A stretch of 64,000 nucleotides of DNA from Ancylobacter polymorphus (GCF_030813495.1 NZ_JAUSUI010000003.1:186001-250000), one strand, 5' to 3'. Counted from the first letter of the stretch, positions 16,261-25,628 are shown. Made by a program: numbers and translations. Notes: generated by a model not told the origin, from the sequence alone.

Positions 16261-18428
16261 ACCGGCCCGCCTCGCGCGCGATGCCATGCCGCACCGGCGT
16301 CGGCGCGGATGCCGCCCCGGCATTGCCGCCGGAATCGCCGCTGGCCATGCCGGTCCAGCCGCTCGGGCGGGTGCCGCGCGCGCCAGCGCCGGGACCGCGC
16401 ACAGCGGCACTGTTTCTGCGCCGTGCCTTCGTCCTCGGTGGCGCGGGGGCGCTGACCGTGCTGGCGGCGCATGAGATGTATCTCGTGCTGGATGTCGGCG
16501 GCGTCACCCTGCTTGAATATCTCGTGCTCTGCCTGTTCGTGCTGCTGTTCGCCTGGATCGGCTTTGCCTTCACCAATGCGGTGCTTGGCCTCTCCAGCCT
16601 CCTGCGTCGCGCGGACGGATCTCTCGGCATTGCCCCTGAGGGGCCGCTGCCAGCCCTCAGCGCGCGTCATGCGCTGTTGCTGCCCATCTATAATGAGGAG
16701 CCCAGCCGCGTGCTGGCCGGGCTGGAAGCGACCTGTGAATCGCTCGGCGCCACCGGGGCAGGGGCGCAATTCGACGTGTTCATCCTCAGCGATACGACCG
16801 ATCCCGATGTCTGGGTCGCCGAGGAAGCCGGCTTTCTGGCGCTGCGTGCCCGATGGGGCCTCGACGGTGGCCTGTTCTACCGCCGCCGCCCCCGCAACAC
16901 CGGCCGCAAGGCCGGCAATATCGCGGAATGGGTGACGCGCTTCGGTGGCGCCTATGAGAGCTTTCTCATTCTCGACGCCGATAGCGTGATGACCGGCGCG
17001 TGCATCCTGCGCCTCGCCGCCGCGATGGAGGCCAACCCGCGCGTGGGGCTGATCCAGACCCTGCCGGTCATCGTCGGTGGACGAACCCTGTTCGCCCGGC
17101 TGCAGCAATTCGCCGGGAGGCTTTACGGCCCGCTCATCGCCCATGGACTCGCCAGCTGGAGCGGGCCGGAGAGCAATTACTGGGGCCATAACGCCATGAT
17201 CCGTACCCGCGCCTTCGCCGATGGCGCGGGCCTGCCGGAACTCAAGGGGCCCAAGCCCTTCGGTGGCCATATCCTCAGCCATGATTTCATCGAGGCGGCG
17301 CTGATGCGCCGGCGCGGCTGGGGCATGCACATGGTGCCCTGGCTGGAAGGCTCTTATGAAGAGGGTCCGCCGACGCTGACCGATCTCGCGGTGCGCGACC
17401 GGCGCTGGTGCCAGGGCAATCTCCAGCACATCGCCGTGCTGCCGGCGCGTGGGCTGCACCCGGTGAGCCGGCTGCACCTTCTTACCGGCATCGGCTCCTA
17501 TCTCACCGCGCCGCTGTGGCTGGTGATGCTGCTGGCGGGGCTGGCCACGGCCCTGCAGGCGCGTTTCGTGCCGCCCGACTATTTTCCGTCCGGCTTCTCG
17601 CTGTTTCCGGCGTGGCCGGCGCAGGATCCGGTGCGGGCTGTTCAGGTGTTCATCGGCACCATGGCGGTGCTGCTGCTGCCGAAACTGTTCGCCTATGGCG
17701 CTCTCGTCGCTTCCCGCACCGACCGGCGGGGCTTCGGTGGCGGGGCGCTCACTTTGGCCAGTGTGCTGACGGAGACGCTGATCTCCGGCCTTCTTGCGCC
17801 TGTGACCATGTTCACCCAGTCCATGGCGGTGATGGGCATCCTGGCCGGGCGCGACGGCGGCTGGCAGCCGCAGCGCCGCGACGATGACCGCATCGACACA
17901 GCCTCGGTGGCGCGGTTCTTCCTGCCGCATACGCTGGCGGGGTGGTTGCTTGGCGCCGCCGCGCTCAGCATCTCGCTGCCGCTGTTTCTCTGGATGACTC
18001 CCGTCGTGCTCGGCCTCGCTCTCGCCATTCCGCTGGTGCTGTGGACCGGTGGTCCGCGGGCGTCTCTGGCGGCTTTGTTCCGCACGCCTGAAGAGCGCGA
18101 GCCGCCGCCTGTGCTGCGGCGGGCGCGGGAGCTGCGGCAGGCCGCCACGCCCGCCGCTCCAACGGAAGCCGTTGCCCGTCTCGCGACCGCGCCGGAGCTG
18201 CTGGCTTTCCACCGGGCCCAACTCACCGATGGCGAGAGGCGGCGTGGCGACTACACGCCGGAACGGCTGATCGCCTTGGCGAAGATCGCGGATGCGGAAA
18301 GCCTTGAAGCCGCGCTCGCGGCGCTTACCCCGCGCGAAAAAGCGGCGGCGCTTGGCGATTTCCGCGCGCTCGACGCGTTTCTGGCCTTGGCTGGCAGCCC
18401 CGGCCTGCGGGCCGGCGCCGTGCTTTAA
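16257..18428 (+). CDS. opgH: Glucans biosynthesis glucosyltransferase OpgH
   Basis: About 723 residues from the GTG at 16257 (GTGA overlap with the opgG stop); a GTG at 16248 is the alternative. This is an inner-membrane family 2 glucosyltransferase: two N-terminal helices, a catalytic domain with LLPIYNEEPSRV, LDADSVMTG and VRDRRWCQGNLQH, then several C-terminal helices. It polymerises beta-1,2-linked glucose from UDP-glucose and exports the chain. It forms the usual opgGH pair. Confidence 0.92.
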   Translation: MNRPASRAMPCRTGVGADAAPALPPESPLAMPVQPLGRVPRAPAPGPRTAALFLRRAFVLGGAGALTVLAAHEMYLVLDVGGVTLLEYLVLCLFVLLFAWIGFAFTNAVLGLSSLLRRADGSLGIAPEGPLPALSARHALLLPIYNEEPSRVLAGLEATCESLGATGAGAQFDVFILSDTTDPDVWVAEEAGFLALRARWGLDGGLFYRRRPRNTGRKAGNIAEWVTRFGGAYESFLILDADSVMTGACILRLAAAMEANPRVGLIQTLPVIVGGRTLFARLQQFAGRLYGPLIAHGLASWSGPESNYWGHNAMIRTRAFADGAGLPELKGPKPFGGHILSHDFIEAALMRRRGWGMHMVPWLEGSYEEGPPTLTDLAVRDRRWCQGNLQHIAVLPARGLHPVSRLHLLTGIGSYLTAPLWLVMLLAGLATALQARFVPPDYFPSGFSLFPAWPAQDPVRAVQVFIGTMAVLLLPKLFAYGALVASRTDRRGFGGGALTLASVLTETLISGLLAPVTMFTQSMAVMGILAGRDGGWQPQRRDDDRIDTASVARFFLPHTLAGWLLGAAALSISLPLFLWMTPVVLGLALAIPLVLWTGGPRASLAALFRTPEEREPPPVLRRARELRQAATPAAPTEAVARLATAPELLAFHRAQLTDGERRRGDYTPERLIALAKIADAESLEAALAALTPREKAAALGDFRALDAFLALAGSPGLRAGAVL

Positions 18429-18562
18429 AGCGGGCTCTTGCGGTCGACCTTCTCTTCGGGAAGTTCGATATCCTTCGCCTGCCGGCGGCGCTTCGACTGG
18501 TTCATGGCATAGGCGAGGGCGCCGAGCAGCAGCAGCACGCCGATTCCGAACATGATCTCCAT
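18425..18562 (-). CDS. Small single-pass membrane protein (45 residues)
   Basis: ATG at 18562 to TAA at 18425 gives MEIMFGIGVLLLLGALAYA, one transmembrane helix, followed by a basic then acidic tail (NQSKRRRQAKDIELPEEKVD). A GGAAAGG ribosome site lies just upstream. It is the third gene of a minus-strand unit (SDR, DUF2188, this gene) and its stop overlaps the opgH stop. I do not recognise the family; the topology (N-out, basic residues inside) is convincing for a real small membrane protein. Confidence 0.62.
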   Translation of the reverse strand: MEIMFGIGVLLLLGALAYAMNQSKRRRQAKDIELPEEKVDRKSPL

Positions 18563-18620
18563 TGCAGAACCTTTCCGGTGAGGTGAAGCGGCGCCGGAAC
18601 GACCGGCGCGCGCCGCTCTG

Positions 18621-18869
18621 TCAGCCTTCGGCCGGTGACGGCCGGGCGGTGTCCTCGACGCCGAGCATGCTGCCGCCCGCGCCCGGCACCGTGATCGTCA
18701 CGTCATAGCCGTCGCGAATGGCGTTGGTGGCGGCGGCGACCGCCGCCTCGAAGGCGGCTTCCTTGCTGGCATAGGCCATTCCCGCCTCGCCGTCGGTTTC
18801 GACCCGCCACGCGCCCTCGCTGCCGCGCAGGACATAGGTGGCGGAGCCCGTGGCATCTTGCGTCTGCAT
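18621..18869 (-). CDS. DUF2188-like small protein
   Basis: 82 residues: a YVLRGSEGAWRVETDGEAGMAYASKEAAFEAAVAAA core resembles DUF2188, with a C-terminal tail ending EDTARPSPAEG like that of the 87-residue paralogue at 14295 (EDTAKDAPRV). It follows the SDR gene by 24 nt and is surely in the same transcript, which begins at a perfect EcfG promoter. Function unknown. Confidence 0.7.
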   Translation of the reverse strand: MQTQDATGSATYVLRGSEGAWRVETDGEAGMAYASKEAAFEAAVAAATNAIRDGYDVTITVPGAGGSMLGVEDTARPSPAEG

Positions 18870-18893
18870 CGCGCTCTCCTCCGTCAGTGTGGG

Positions 18894-19751
18894 TCAGATC
18901 ATCGGCGCGCCGCCGGTCACCGCGATGGTGGCGCCGGAGACGTAGCTGGACAGCGGATCAGCCAGCATCACATAGGCGGTGGCGAGCTCCGCCGGCTGGC
19001 CCGGGCGCTTCATCGGCACCTGCTCGCCGAACGCCGCCACCTTCTCCGCCGGCATGGTGGCGGGGATGAGCGGTGTCCAGATCGGCCCCGGCGCTACCGC
19101 ATTGGCGCGGATGCCTTTTTCCGCCAGCAACTGGGCGAGCCCGGCGGTGAAATTCTGGATCGCGCCCTTGGTAGTGGCATAGGCCAACAGGCTGGGATTC
19201 GGCTTGTCGGAATTGATCGACGCGGTGTTGATGATGGCGCTGCCGGGCTTCATGTGCGGCACCGCCGCCTTGGTGAGATAGAACATCGCGTGGATGTTGA
19301 CCTTGAAGGTCAGGTCCCATTCCTCGTCGGGAATCTCGGTGATGTCGTCGAAGGTCGCCTGATGCGCGGCATTGTTGACGAGGATGTCGATACGGCCGAA
19401 GGCCTCGACCGCCCCGTCCACCAGCGCGCGGCAATGGTCGGCATGCTGGATGTCGCCCGGCACCAGCACCGCCTGCCGGCCCGCCTCGCGCACCAAGGCG
19501 GCGGTCGCCTCGGCGTCCTCATGCTCATCGAGATAGGAGATCAGCACATCCGCGCCTTCGCGGGCATAGGCAAGCGCGACGGCGCGGCCGATGCCGCTGT
19601 CGGCGCCGGTGATGAGCGCCTTCATCCCCTCCAGCCGGCCCGAGCCCTTATAGCTCTCCTCGCCATGGTCGGGGCGCGGCGACATCGCCTCGGTTCGGCC
19701 GGGCATGGGCTGCTGCTGTTCCTTGAACGGCGGGCGCGGGTGATCGAGCAT
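18894..19751 (-). CDS. SDR family oxidoreductase (YghA/YdaD group)
   Basis: 285 residues. The cofactor motif TGADSGIG (48-55), NNAA (126-129) and the catalytic Ser178, Tyr191 and Lys195 are intact. The N-terminal extension of about 40 residues (PPFKEQQQPMPG) is characteristic of the stress-induced YghA/YdaD/GsiB-associated group, which reduces aldehydes or oxidises sugars with NADP(H). Substrate unknown. The promoter is a perfect EcfG match at 19797-19821. Confidence 0.85.
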   Translation of the reverse strand: MLDHPRPPFKEQQQPMPGRTEAMSPRPDHGEESYKGSGRLEGMKALITGADSGIGRAVALAYAREGADVLISYLDEHEDAEATAALVREAGRQAVLVPGDIQHADHCRALVDGAVEAFGRIDILVNNAAHQATFDDITEIPDEEWDLTFKVNIHAMFYLTKAAVPHMKPGSAIINTASINSDKPNPSLLAYATTKGAIQNFTAGLAQLLAEKGIRANAVAPGPIWTPLIPATMPAEKVAAFGEQVPMKRPGQPAELATAYVMLADPLSSYVSGATIAVTGGAPMI

Positions 19752-19796
19752 GGACGGCTCCTCCTGCTGTCATCGGTGATGAGTGGTTTGAGGGCC

Positions 19797-19821
19797 AACG
19801 AAGGCGGGCCGCGTTGGTTCC
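19797..19821 (-). promoter_or_regulatory. EcfG-type promoter GGAAC-N16-CGTT for the SDR unit
   Basis: On the minus strand GGAAC (19821-19817) and CGTT (19800-19797) have 16-nt spacing, the exact alphaproteobacterial general-stress consensus. It lies 46 nt upstream of the SDR ATG. A plus-strand GGAAC at 19834-19838 with GCTT 17 nt later is a weaker candidate for the divergent DUF72 gene. Confidence 0.75.
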
Positions 19822-19897
19822 GGGGCGGGCAGCGGAACCGGGGGCGGGGCGAAGGGCTTGGCAGGGGGCTTGGACAACCCCTTGCGAGCAAAGGCCC

Positions 19898-20842
19898 ATG
19901 TCTGCGACACGCGCGCCTGAAAAGCCCGGTGCCGGCCCCACCCGCCCTCGCGCGGCGATCCGCATCGGCGTCTCCGGCTGGACCTATGCTCCCTGGCGCG
20001 GCCATTTCTACCCCAAGGGCCTGACCCAGGCGCGCGAGCTCTCCTATGCCGCGCGCCAGTTCCCGGCGTTGGAGATCAACGGCACCTTCTATGGCCTCCA
20101 GCGGCCGGAGGTGTTCGAGCGGTGGGCGCAGGCGACGCCGGACGTTTTCGTCTTCGCGGTGAAGGGCTCGCGCTTCATCACCCACACCAAGCGCCTGCGC
20201 GACGTGCGCCTGCCGCTGGCGAACTTCCTCGCCTCCGGCCTGCTCAATCTCGGCGCGAAGATGGGGCCGCTGCTGTGGCAATTGCCGCCGACGCTGCGCT
20301 TTGATCCCGCCCTGATCGGCGACTTCCTCGCCCGACTGCCGAAGGACACCGCCGCCGCCGCCCGGCTTGCCAGCCAGCATGATGCACGGGTCGACGGCCG
20401 CGCCGTCGTCCATACCGACGCGGCGCGCCCGCTGCGCCATGCGGTGGAAATCCGCCATGAGAGCTTCCGCACGCCGGCCTTTGTCGATCTGCTGCGCGAA
20501 CATGGTGTCGCTCTCGTCTGCGCCGACACGGCCAAGTGGCCGCGGCTGATGGATCTCACCGCCGAGTTTGCCTATTGCCGCCTGCACGGATCGGCCGAGC
20601 TCTATCGCTCGCGCTATCCTGACGACGAACTCGCCCTGTGGGCGCGGCGCATCGCTGCCTGGGCCGAGGGGAAGGCGGCACCGGACGGTGATTTCGCCGG
20701 GGCGCCGACACAGGACCGCCGCCGCCGCGAGGTGTTCGTGTTCTTCGACAACACCGACAAGCGGCACGCGCCCGAGGATGCCCGCCGCCTCATGGAGATG
20801 CTGGGCCTGCGCTTGGAGGCGGGGGAGGAGCCTGCGGGCTGA
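19898..20842 (+). CDS. DUF72 family protein
   Basis: 314 residues; DUF72 (YecE-like, TIM-barrel) is recognised from IRIGVSGWTYAPWRGHFYP, FPALEINGTFYGLQ, FVFAVKGSRFITH and the C-terminal EVFVFFDNTDKRHAPEDARRL. No enzymatic activity is established for the family. The ATG at 19898 follows about 30 nt of non-family in-frame sequence from an alternative upstream start. It diverges from the SDR unit and precedes the PfpI gene. Confidence 0.82.
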   Translation: MSATRAPEKPGAGPTRPRAAIRIGVSGWTYAPWRGHFYPKGLTQARELSYAARQFPALEINGTFYGLQRPEVFERWAQATPDVFVFAVKGSRFITHTKRLRDVRLPLANFLASGLLNLGAKMGPLLWQLPPTLRFDPALIGDFLARLPKDTAAAARLASQHDARVDGRAVVHTDAARPLRHAVEIRHESFRTPAFVDLLREHGVALVCADTAKWPRLMDLTAEFAYCRLHGSAELYRSRYPDDELALWARRIAAWAEGKAAPDGDFAGAPTQDRRRREVFVFFDNTDKRHAPEDARRLMEMLGLRLEAGEEPAG

Positions 20843-20866
20843 GCGGCCCCTGCGGCCGCCTTGGTG

Positions 20867-20892
20867 GGAACCTCGGGGGGAGGGCGGACGTT
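20867..20892 (+). promoter_or_regulatory. EcfG-type promoter GGAAC-N17-CGTT for the PfpI gene
   Basis: GGAAC at 20867-20871 and CGTT at 20889-20892 match the general-stress consensus with 17-nt spacing, 48 nt before the ATG. Confidence 0.72.
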
Positions 20893-20940
20893 CGCTCCCT
20901 GACGGGCCTGGGGGCGACGACACTGCAAGGAGACATTCCC

Positions 20941-21501
20941 ATGGCGAAAATCGCCGAAGCGCGCATCCTCATCATTTCCGCCAACGGTTTCGAACAGTCG
21001 GAACTGATGGTGCCGCGCGACGAATTGCGCGCCGCCGGCGCCCGTGTCGAAGTGGCGAGCCCGGACGGCAAGACCATTCGCGGCTGGAAGGGTGAGGATT
21101 GGGGCGAGAGCGTCGAGGCCGACACCGCGCTCGGAGCGGTGAAGCCGCAGGACTATGACGCGCTCGTCATTCCCGGCGGCCAGATCAACCCGGACCTGTT
21201 GCGGGTCAACAAGGAGGCGATGGCGATCGTCCGCGCCTTCCTCGACAGCGGCAAGGTGGTGGCCGCCATCTGCCACGGCCCGTGGCTGCTGGTGGAAGCC
21301 GACGCCGTGCGCGGGCGCACCGTGACCTCCTACGCCTCGATCCGCACCGATGTGAAGAATGCCGGCGGCAACTGGGTCGACCGCGAGGTGGCGGTGGACA
21401 AGGGCATCATCACCAGCCGCTCCCCCGCCGATCTCAAGGCCTTCGTCGCCAAGATCATCGAGGAGATCGGCGAGGGCCGGCACGAACGCAAGGTGGCGTG
21501 A
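20941..21501 (+). CDS. DJ-1/PfpI family protein
   Basis: 186 residues of the PfpI/YraA-YhbO group. The nucleophile elbow AAICHGPW has Cys111-His112, and Glu18 of GFEQSEL is the partner acid. Members act as chaperone-like proteins or glyoxalases/deglycases under oxidative and carbonyl stress. An AAGGAG ribosome site precedes the ATG. It has its own EcfG-type promoter and is followed by ku. Confidence 0.87.
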   Translation: MAKIAEARILIISANGFEQSELMVPRDELRAAGARVEVASPDGKTIRGWKGEDWGESVEADTALGAVKPQDYDALVIPGGQINPDLLRVNKEAMAIVRAFLDSGKVVAAICHGPWLLVEADAVRGRTVTSYASIRTDVKNAGGNWVDREVAVDKGIITSRSPADLKAFVAKIIEEIGEGRHERKVA

Positions 21502-21563
21502 CCTTGCCCGGATGAGGATCGACAGGCGGGCGCTGCGGCGCCCGCTTTGCTGTGTGGGGAGGC

Positions 21564-21588
21564 GGAACGCGCGGGCGCAAGCGGCGTT
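21564..21588 (+). promoter_or_regulatory. EcfG-type promoter GGAAC-N16-CGTT for ku-ligD-mgtC
   Basis: GGAAC at 21564-21568 and CGTT at 21585-21588, 16 nt apart, are an exact consensus match 42 nt before the ku start. It would place end-joining repair under general stress control. Confidence 0.75.
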
Positions 21589-21629
21589 AGTCGCCAGGCA
21601 CCGCACCCTTTTTGGGCAGAGAGGCAGGC

Positions 21630-22517
21630 ATGGCTGCGCGCGCGACATGGAAAGGTTATCTCCGGCTTGGCGAACTGGTGTGCGGCGTCGGGCTCTACAC
21701 GGCGGTGAGCGCCAGCGACCGGGTGAGCCTGCACATGGTCAACCGCAAGACCGGCAACCGCCTCTCCCGCCGCTTCGTCGATTCGGACACCGGCGAGGTG
21801 GTCGAGCGCGATGAGCAGGTGAAGGGTTACGAGGTCGATTCCGGCGATTTCGTCGTGCTGGAACCGGACGAGATCGCCGAGGTGACGCCGAAGGGGGACA
21901 AGGCGCTGACCATTGAGAGCTTCCTGCCCTGCCATGAGGTCGACGACCTCTATTTCGACCGTCCCTATTATCTGCGCCCGGTCGACGGCGCCTCCGAAGC
22001 CAGCTTCGCGGTCATTCGCGAGGGGCTGCGGAAGAAGAAGGTGGCGGCGGTCGCCAGCGCCGTGCTGTTCCGCCGCCCGCGCAGCCTGCTGATCCGCGCC
22101 TATGACGAGGGCATCATCGCCACCACGCTGCATTACGATTACGAGGTGCGTTCGGCCGAAGAGGCGTTCGAGGACATCGCCGAGATCAAGATGGAGCCGG
22201 AAATGCTCGATCTTGCCCGCCACATCATCGACACCAAGTCCGGCCGCTTCCAGCCCGAGACCTTCGACGACCGCTATGACGACGCGCTGGCCGAACTGGT
22301 GAAGGCGAAGATGGAGGGCCGCACGATCGCCCCGCCGAAGAAGCCGGCTGCCAAGGTGGTGAGCCTGCTCGACGCGCTGCGCGAGAGCGCGGGGCTTTCG
22401 GGTGACAACGCGCCCGCGGGCAAGAAGAGCGGCGCCGGAAAGGCCGCTGCAAAGGCCGAGCCGAAAAAGCGCGCCGCCCGCAAGACCACCCGCGCGCCCA
22501 CCCGCAAGGCCGGGTGA
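21630..22517 (+). CDS. ku: Non-homologous end joining protein Ku
   Basis: 295 residues; the bacterial Ku core begins WKGYLRLGELVCGVGLY and runs to about residue 250, followed by a Lys/Ala-rich tail (GKAAAKAEPKKRAARK) typical of Ku variants that bind DNA and LigD. Ku dimers ring DNA ends and recruit LigD. The ATG at 21630 has a GAGG ribosome site; the TTG at 21612 is unlikely. It overlaps the ligD start region by 4 nt if GTG 22514 is used. A second ku lies at 25629-26447. Confidence 0.92.
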   Translation: MAARATWKGYLRLGELVCGVGLYTAVSASDRVSLHMVNRKTGNRLSRRFVDSDTGEVVERDEQVKGYEVDSGDFVVLEPDEIAEVTPKGDKALTIESFLPCHEVDDLYFDRPYYLRPVDGASEASFAVIREGLRKKKVAAVASAVLFRRPRSLLIRAYDEGIIATTLHYDYEVRSAEEAFEDIAEIKMEPEMLDLARHIIDTKSGRFQPETFDDRYDDALAELVKAKMEGRTIAPPKKPAAKVVSLLDALRESAGLSGDNAPAGKKSGAGKAAAKAEPKKRAARKTTRAPTRKAG

Positions 22518-22522
22518 GCATC

Positions 22523-25090
22523 ATGGCGCTGGAGGTCTACCGCCGCAAGCGCGACTTCACCCGCACGCAGGAGCCGGAGGGCAGCGAAAGCGCCAGTGCC
22601 GGCCATGCCTATCTGATCCAGAAACATGCCGCCCGGCGCCTGCATTACGACCTTCGGCTGGAAATGGACGGCGTGCTCAAGAGCTGGGCCGTGACCAAGG
22701 GGCCGAGCCTGGTCCCGGGCGAGAAACGCCTCGCCGTGCATGTGGAAGACCACCCGCTCGACTATGGCAGCTTCGAGGGTACGATCCCCAAGGGCGAGTA
22801 TGGCGGCGGCACCGTCATGCTGTGGGATACCGGCAGCTGGGAGCCGGTCGGCGATCCCGCGCGCGGCTACAACAAGGGCCATCTCGAATTCGCGCTGCAC
22901 GGCGAGAAGCTCAACGGCCGCTGGCATCTGGTGCGGATGGGCAAGCGCCGGGGCGAGAAGGCGGACAATTGGCTGCTGATCAAGGCCGAGGACGCGGCCG
23001 CCCGGCCGGAAGGCGCGCCGGATATTCTTGAGGAAAGGCCGGACTCGGTGAAGACCGGCCGATCCCTCGACGCCATCGCCAAGGGCGAGGCGCCGGCCGA
23101 TCCGCCCGGCGCTGCCGAGCCGAAGGCAAAGCCGCGAAAACCCTCCCACGCCCGCATCGCGTCCAAGCCTAAGGCGGCGCCCCACGCGAAGATTACCGTG
23201 GCGGCAGGGAGCCCAGCGCCGCCACCCGCCTTCGTCGAGCCGCAGCTGGCGACGCTGGTGGCCAAGGCACCGGTGGGCAAGAGCTGGATCCACGAGATCA
23301 AGTTCGACGGCTATCGGCTTCAGGCGCGGATCGACAAGAGCGCCAAGGGCAAGGGGCGGGTGAAGCTGCTCACTCGCTCCGGTCTCGACTGGAGCCCGCG
23401 TTTCGGCCCCGCTCTGGTGGCGGCGCTGGAGGCGCTGCCCGTTAAGGACGCGCTGATCGACGGCGAACTGGTGGTGGAGAACAGCGCCGGCGTGTCGAAT
23501 TTCAGCCTGCTGCAGAAGGATCTCGCCGAGGGTCGCACCGACCGCTTCGTCTATTACGCCTTCGACCTGCTGCATCTCGACGGACGCGACCTCACTGGCG
23601 ACCCGCTCAGGCGCCGCAAGGAGATGCTGGAACAGTTGCTGGCCGAGGCCGGGGACGGCCTGCGCTACAGCGAGCATCTGGCGGAGGATGGCGATGCCAT
23701 GCTGCGCCATGCCTGCCGGCTCAGCCTGGAGGGGCTGGTATCGAAACGGGCGGACGCCCCCTATCGCCCCGGCCGCGGCAAGGAGTGGGTGAAGTCGAAA
23801 TGCGCCTTCCGGCAGGAATTCGTCATTGGCGGCTTCACGCCTTCCACGGCGCAGAAAAATGCCATCGGCTCGCTCGTGCTTGGCGTCCATGAGGCCAGCA
23901 AGCTCGTTCCCGTCGGTCGGGTCGGCACCGGATTCTCGCGCGATCTGGCGCGCGACCTCCATGCCCGTTTGGCAAAGATTAGCCGCGACCGCAGCCCTTT
24001 TGCCCAGAAGCTGACGGCGGAGGAACGGCGCGGCCTCACCTTCGTCGTGCCCGAACTCGTGGCCGAGGTGGAGTTCCGCGGCTGGACCGGCGACCAGCAT
24101 CTGCGCCACGCCGCCTTTCGCGGCTTGCGCGAGGACAAGCCGGCGCGCGAGATCGTCCGCGAGACCCCCGTGGAGGGCGAGGCCATGGCTGCGAAAAGCG
24201 ACGCGCCGCGTTCGCGGGTGAAGCTGACCCATCCCGACCGCATCTACTGGCCGGCGGAGGGCATCACCAAGCAGGGCCTCGCCGATTACTACGCCGAGAT
24301 CTGGCGCTTCATCGCCCCCTTCGTCGTCGCCCGGCCGCTGGCGCTGCTGCGCTGTCCGGATGGCATCGAGGGACAGGCCTTCTTTCAGAAGCATTCCTGG
24401 CGCGGCATGAACAAGGCAATCAAGGTCAGCAAGGACAAAGACGGCGAGGAGCTTCTGCATATTGACGATCTCGACGGGCTGATCGCCCTCGTCCAGTCTG
24501 GCGCGCTGGAAATCCATCCCTGGGGCGCGCCGCTCATCGATATCGAGCGGCCGGACCAGCTCATTTTCGATCTCGACCCCGGCGAGGCCGTGGGCTGGGA
24601 CGGCGTGGCCGCTGGCGCACGCGAAATCCGCGCCCGGCTGGAGGCGCAGGGCCTGCCGGCCTTCGTCAAGACCTCCGGCGGCAAGGGTCTGCATGTGGTG
24701 GTGCCGCTGGAGCCGAAGGCCACCTGGGAGACCGCCAAGCCTTTCGCCAAGGCGCTGGCCGATGCCCTGGCCGCCGACGACCCCGACCGCTACATCGCGG
24801 TGGCCACCAAGGCCCGCCGCAAGGGGCGCATCTTCATAGATTACCTGCGCAACGGGCGCGGCGCCACGGCGGTAGCGGCCTATTGCCCGCGCGCGCGGCC
24901 CGGCGCCGGCGTTTCCATGCCGGTGGCGTGGGATGAACTCGATGCGCTCACCGGCGGCGCTCAGTTCACCCTCGCCGAGGCGCCGGCCCGGCTCGCCAAT
25001 CTCGACATCGACCCCTGGGCCGATTTCCGCGCCGCGGCCGTGCCTCTTCCGGAGGTCCGCGCCGGCAAGGGCCGGGGGAGGAAAGCCTGA
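22523..25090 (+). CDS. ligD: Multifunctional DNA ligase D
   Basis: 855 residues with all three LigD domains, in the order 3'-phosphoesterase (about 1-160; HAARRLHYDLRLE), ATP-dependent ligase (about 235-545; adenylated Lys260 in EIKFDGYR) and archaeo-eukaryotic primase-like polymerase (about 565-850; FDLDPGEAVGWD). It processes, fills and seals double-strand breaks bound by Ku. ATG at 22523 matches the usual MAL start; GTG at 22514 overlapping the ku stop is the alternative. A linker rich in Lys/Pro/Ala joins the first two domains. Confidence 0.93.
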   Translation: MALEVYRRKRDFTRTQEPEGSESASAGHAYLIQKHAARRLHYDLRLEMDGVLKSWAVTKGPSLVPGEKRLAVHVEDHPLDYGSFEGTIPKGEYGGGTVMLWDTGSWEPVGDPARGYNKGHLEFALHGEKLNGRWHLVRMGKRRGEKADNWLLIKAEDAAARPEGAPDILEERPDSVKTGRSLDAIAKGEAPADPPGAAEPKAKPRKPSHARIASKPKAAPHAKITVAAGSPAPPPAFVEPQLATLVAKAPVGKSWIHEIKFDGYRLQARIDKSAKGKGRVKLLTRSGLDWSPRFGPALVAALEALPVKDALIDGELVVENSAGVSNFSLLQKDLAEGRTDRFVYYAFDLLHLDGRDLTGDPLRRRKEMLEQLLAEAGDGLRYSEHLAEDGDAMLRHACRLSLEGLVSKRADAPYRPGRGKEWVKSKCAFRQEFVIGGFTPSTAQKNAIGSLVLGVHEASKLVPVGRVGTGFSRDLARDLHARLAKISRDRSPFAQKLTAEERRGLTFVVPELVAEVEFRGWTGDQHLRHAAFRGLREDKPAREIVRETPVEGEAMAAKSDAPRSRVKLTHPDRIYWPAEGITKQGLADYYAEIWRFIAPFVVARPLALLRCPDGIEGQAFFQKHSWRGMNKAIKVSKDKDGEELLHIDDLDGLIALVQSGALEIHPWGAPLIDIERPDQLIFDLDPGEAVGWDGVAAGAREIRARLEAQGLPAFVKTSGGKGLHVVVPLEPKATWETAKPFAKALADALAADDPDRYIAVATKARRKGRIFIDYLRNGRGATAVAAYCPRARPGAGVSMPVAWDELDALTGGAQFTLAEAPARLANLDIDPWADFRAAAVPLPEVRAGKGRGRKA

Positions 25091-25623
25091 TGGAAAGGCT
25101 GCCGCAAGCGCTCTGGCTGACGCCGGAGGAGATCGAGAACCTGCTGCGGCTGATGGCGGCCGCCGCCTGCGGCATGATCGTCGGTATCAACCGCGACCTG
25201 CGCGGCAAGCCGACAGGCATGCGCACGCTCGGGCTGGTGGGGCTTGGGGCGGCGCTCATCTCGCTGTCCGCCCTGCAGGTGGAGGGGATGGAAGGCCATC
25301 CGGACGCCACCAGCCGCGTCGTTCAGGGCATCGTGCAGGGCGTGATGACCGGCATCGGCTTTCTCGGCGCCGGCGTCGTGTTGCGCGACCGCACGCGGCT
25401 GGAAGTGCACGGGCTCACCACCGCGGCCGCCGTGTGGGTGACAGCGGCGCTCGGCGTCGCCTGCGCGATCGCCTCCTGGCATCTGGTGTTTCTGGCGCTG
25501 GCGACCACGATCGGGCTTCTCGTCACCATGCTGCCGCTGGAGCGGCTGGTGGAATCGCGCAGCCCGCCACCCCCGCGCCGCGCGCGCCCGCTCTCCGAGG
25601 AAGACGACGAACCCCCACGCTGA
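25090..25623 (+). CDS. MgtC/SapB family membrane protein
   Basis: 177 residues; the MgtC/SapB domain with GMIVGINRDLRGKPTGMRTL and GIGFLGAGVVLRD, about five transmembrane helices and a charged tail. MgtC-like proteins influence magnesium homeostasis and F1Fo ATPase activity during acid or low-Mg stress. Its ATG shares one base with the ligD stop (TGATG), so it is translationally coupled to ku-ligD. Why it rides with end-joining genes is unknown. Confidence 0.85.
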   Translation: MERLPQALWLTPEEIENLLRLMAAAACGMIVGINRDLRGKPTGMRTLGLVGLGAALISLSALQVEGMEGHPDATSRVVQGIVQGVMTGIGFLGAGVVLRDRTRLEVHGLTTAAAVWVTAALGVACAIASWHLVFLALATTIGLLVTMLPLERLVESRSPPPPRRARPLSEEDDEPPR

Positions 25624-25628
25624 CAGGC

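Noticed and set aside
16242-18221. 659-residue minus-strand frame over opgH
   Set aside because: Gln/Arg/His-rich shadow of a well supported glucosyltransferase gene.
22274-24694. 806-residue minus-strand frame over ligD
   Set aside because: Complete overlap with the three-domain LigD gene, composition of a shadow frame, no motif.
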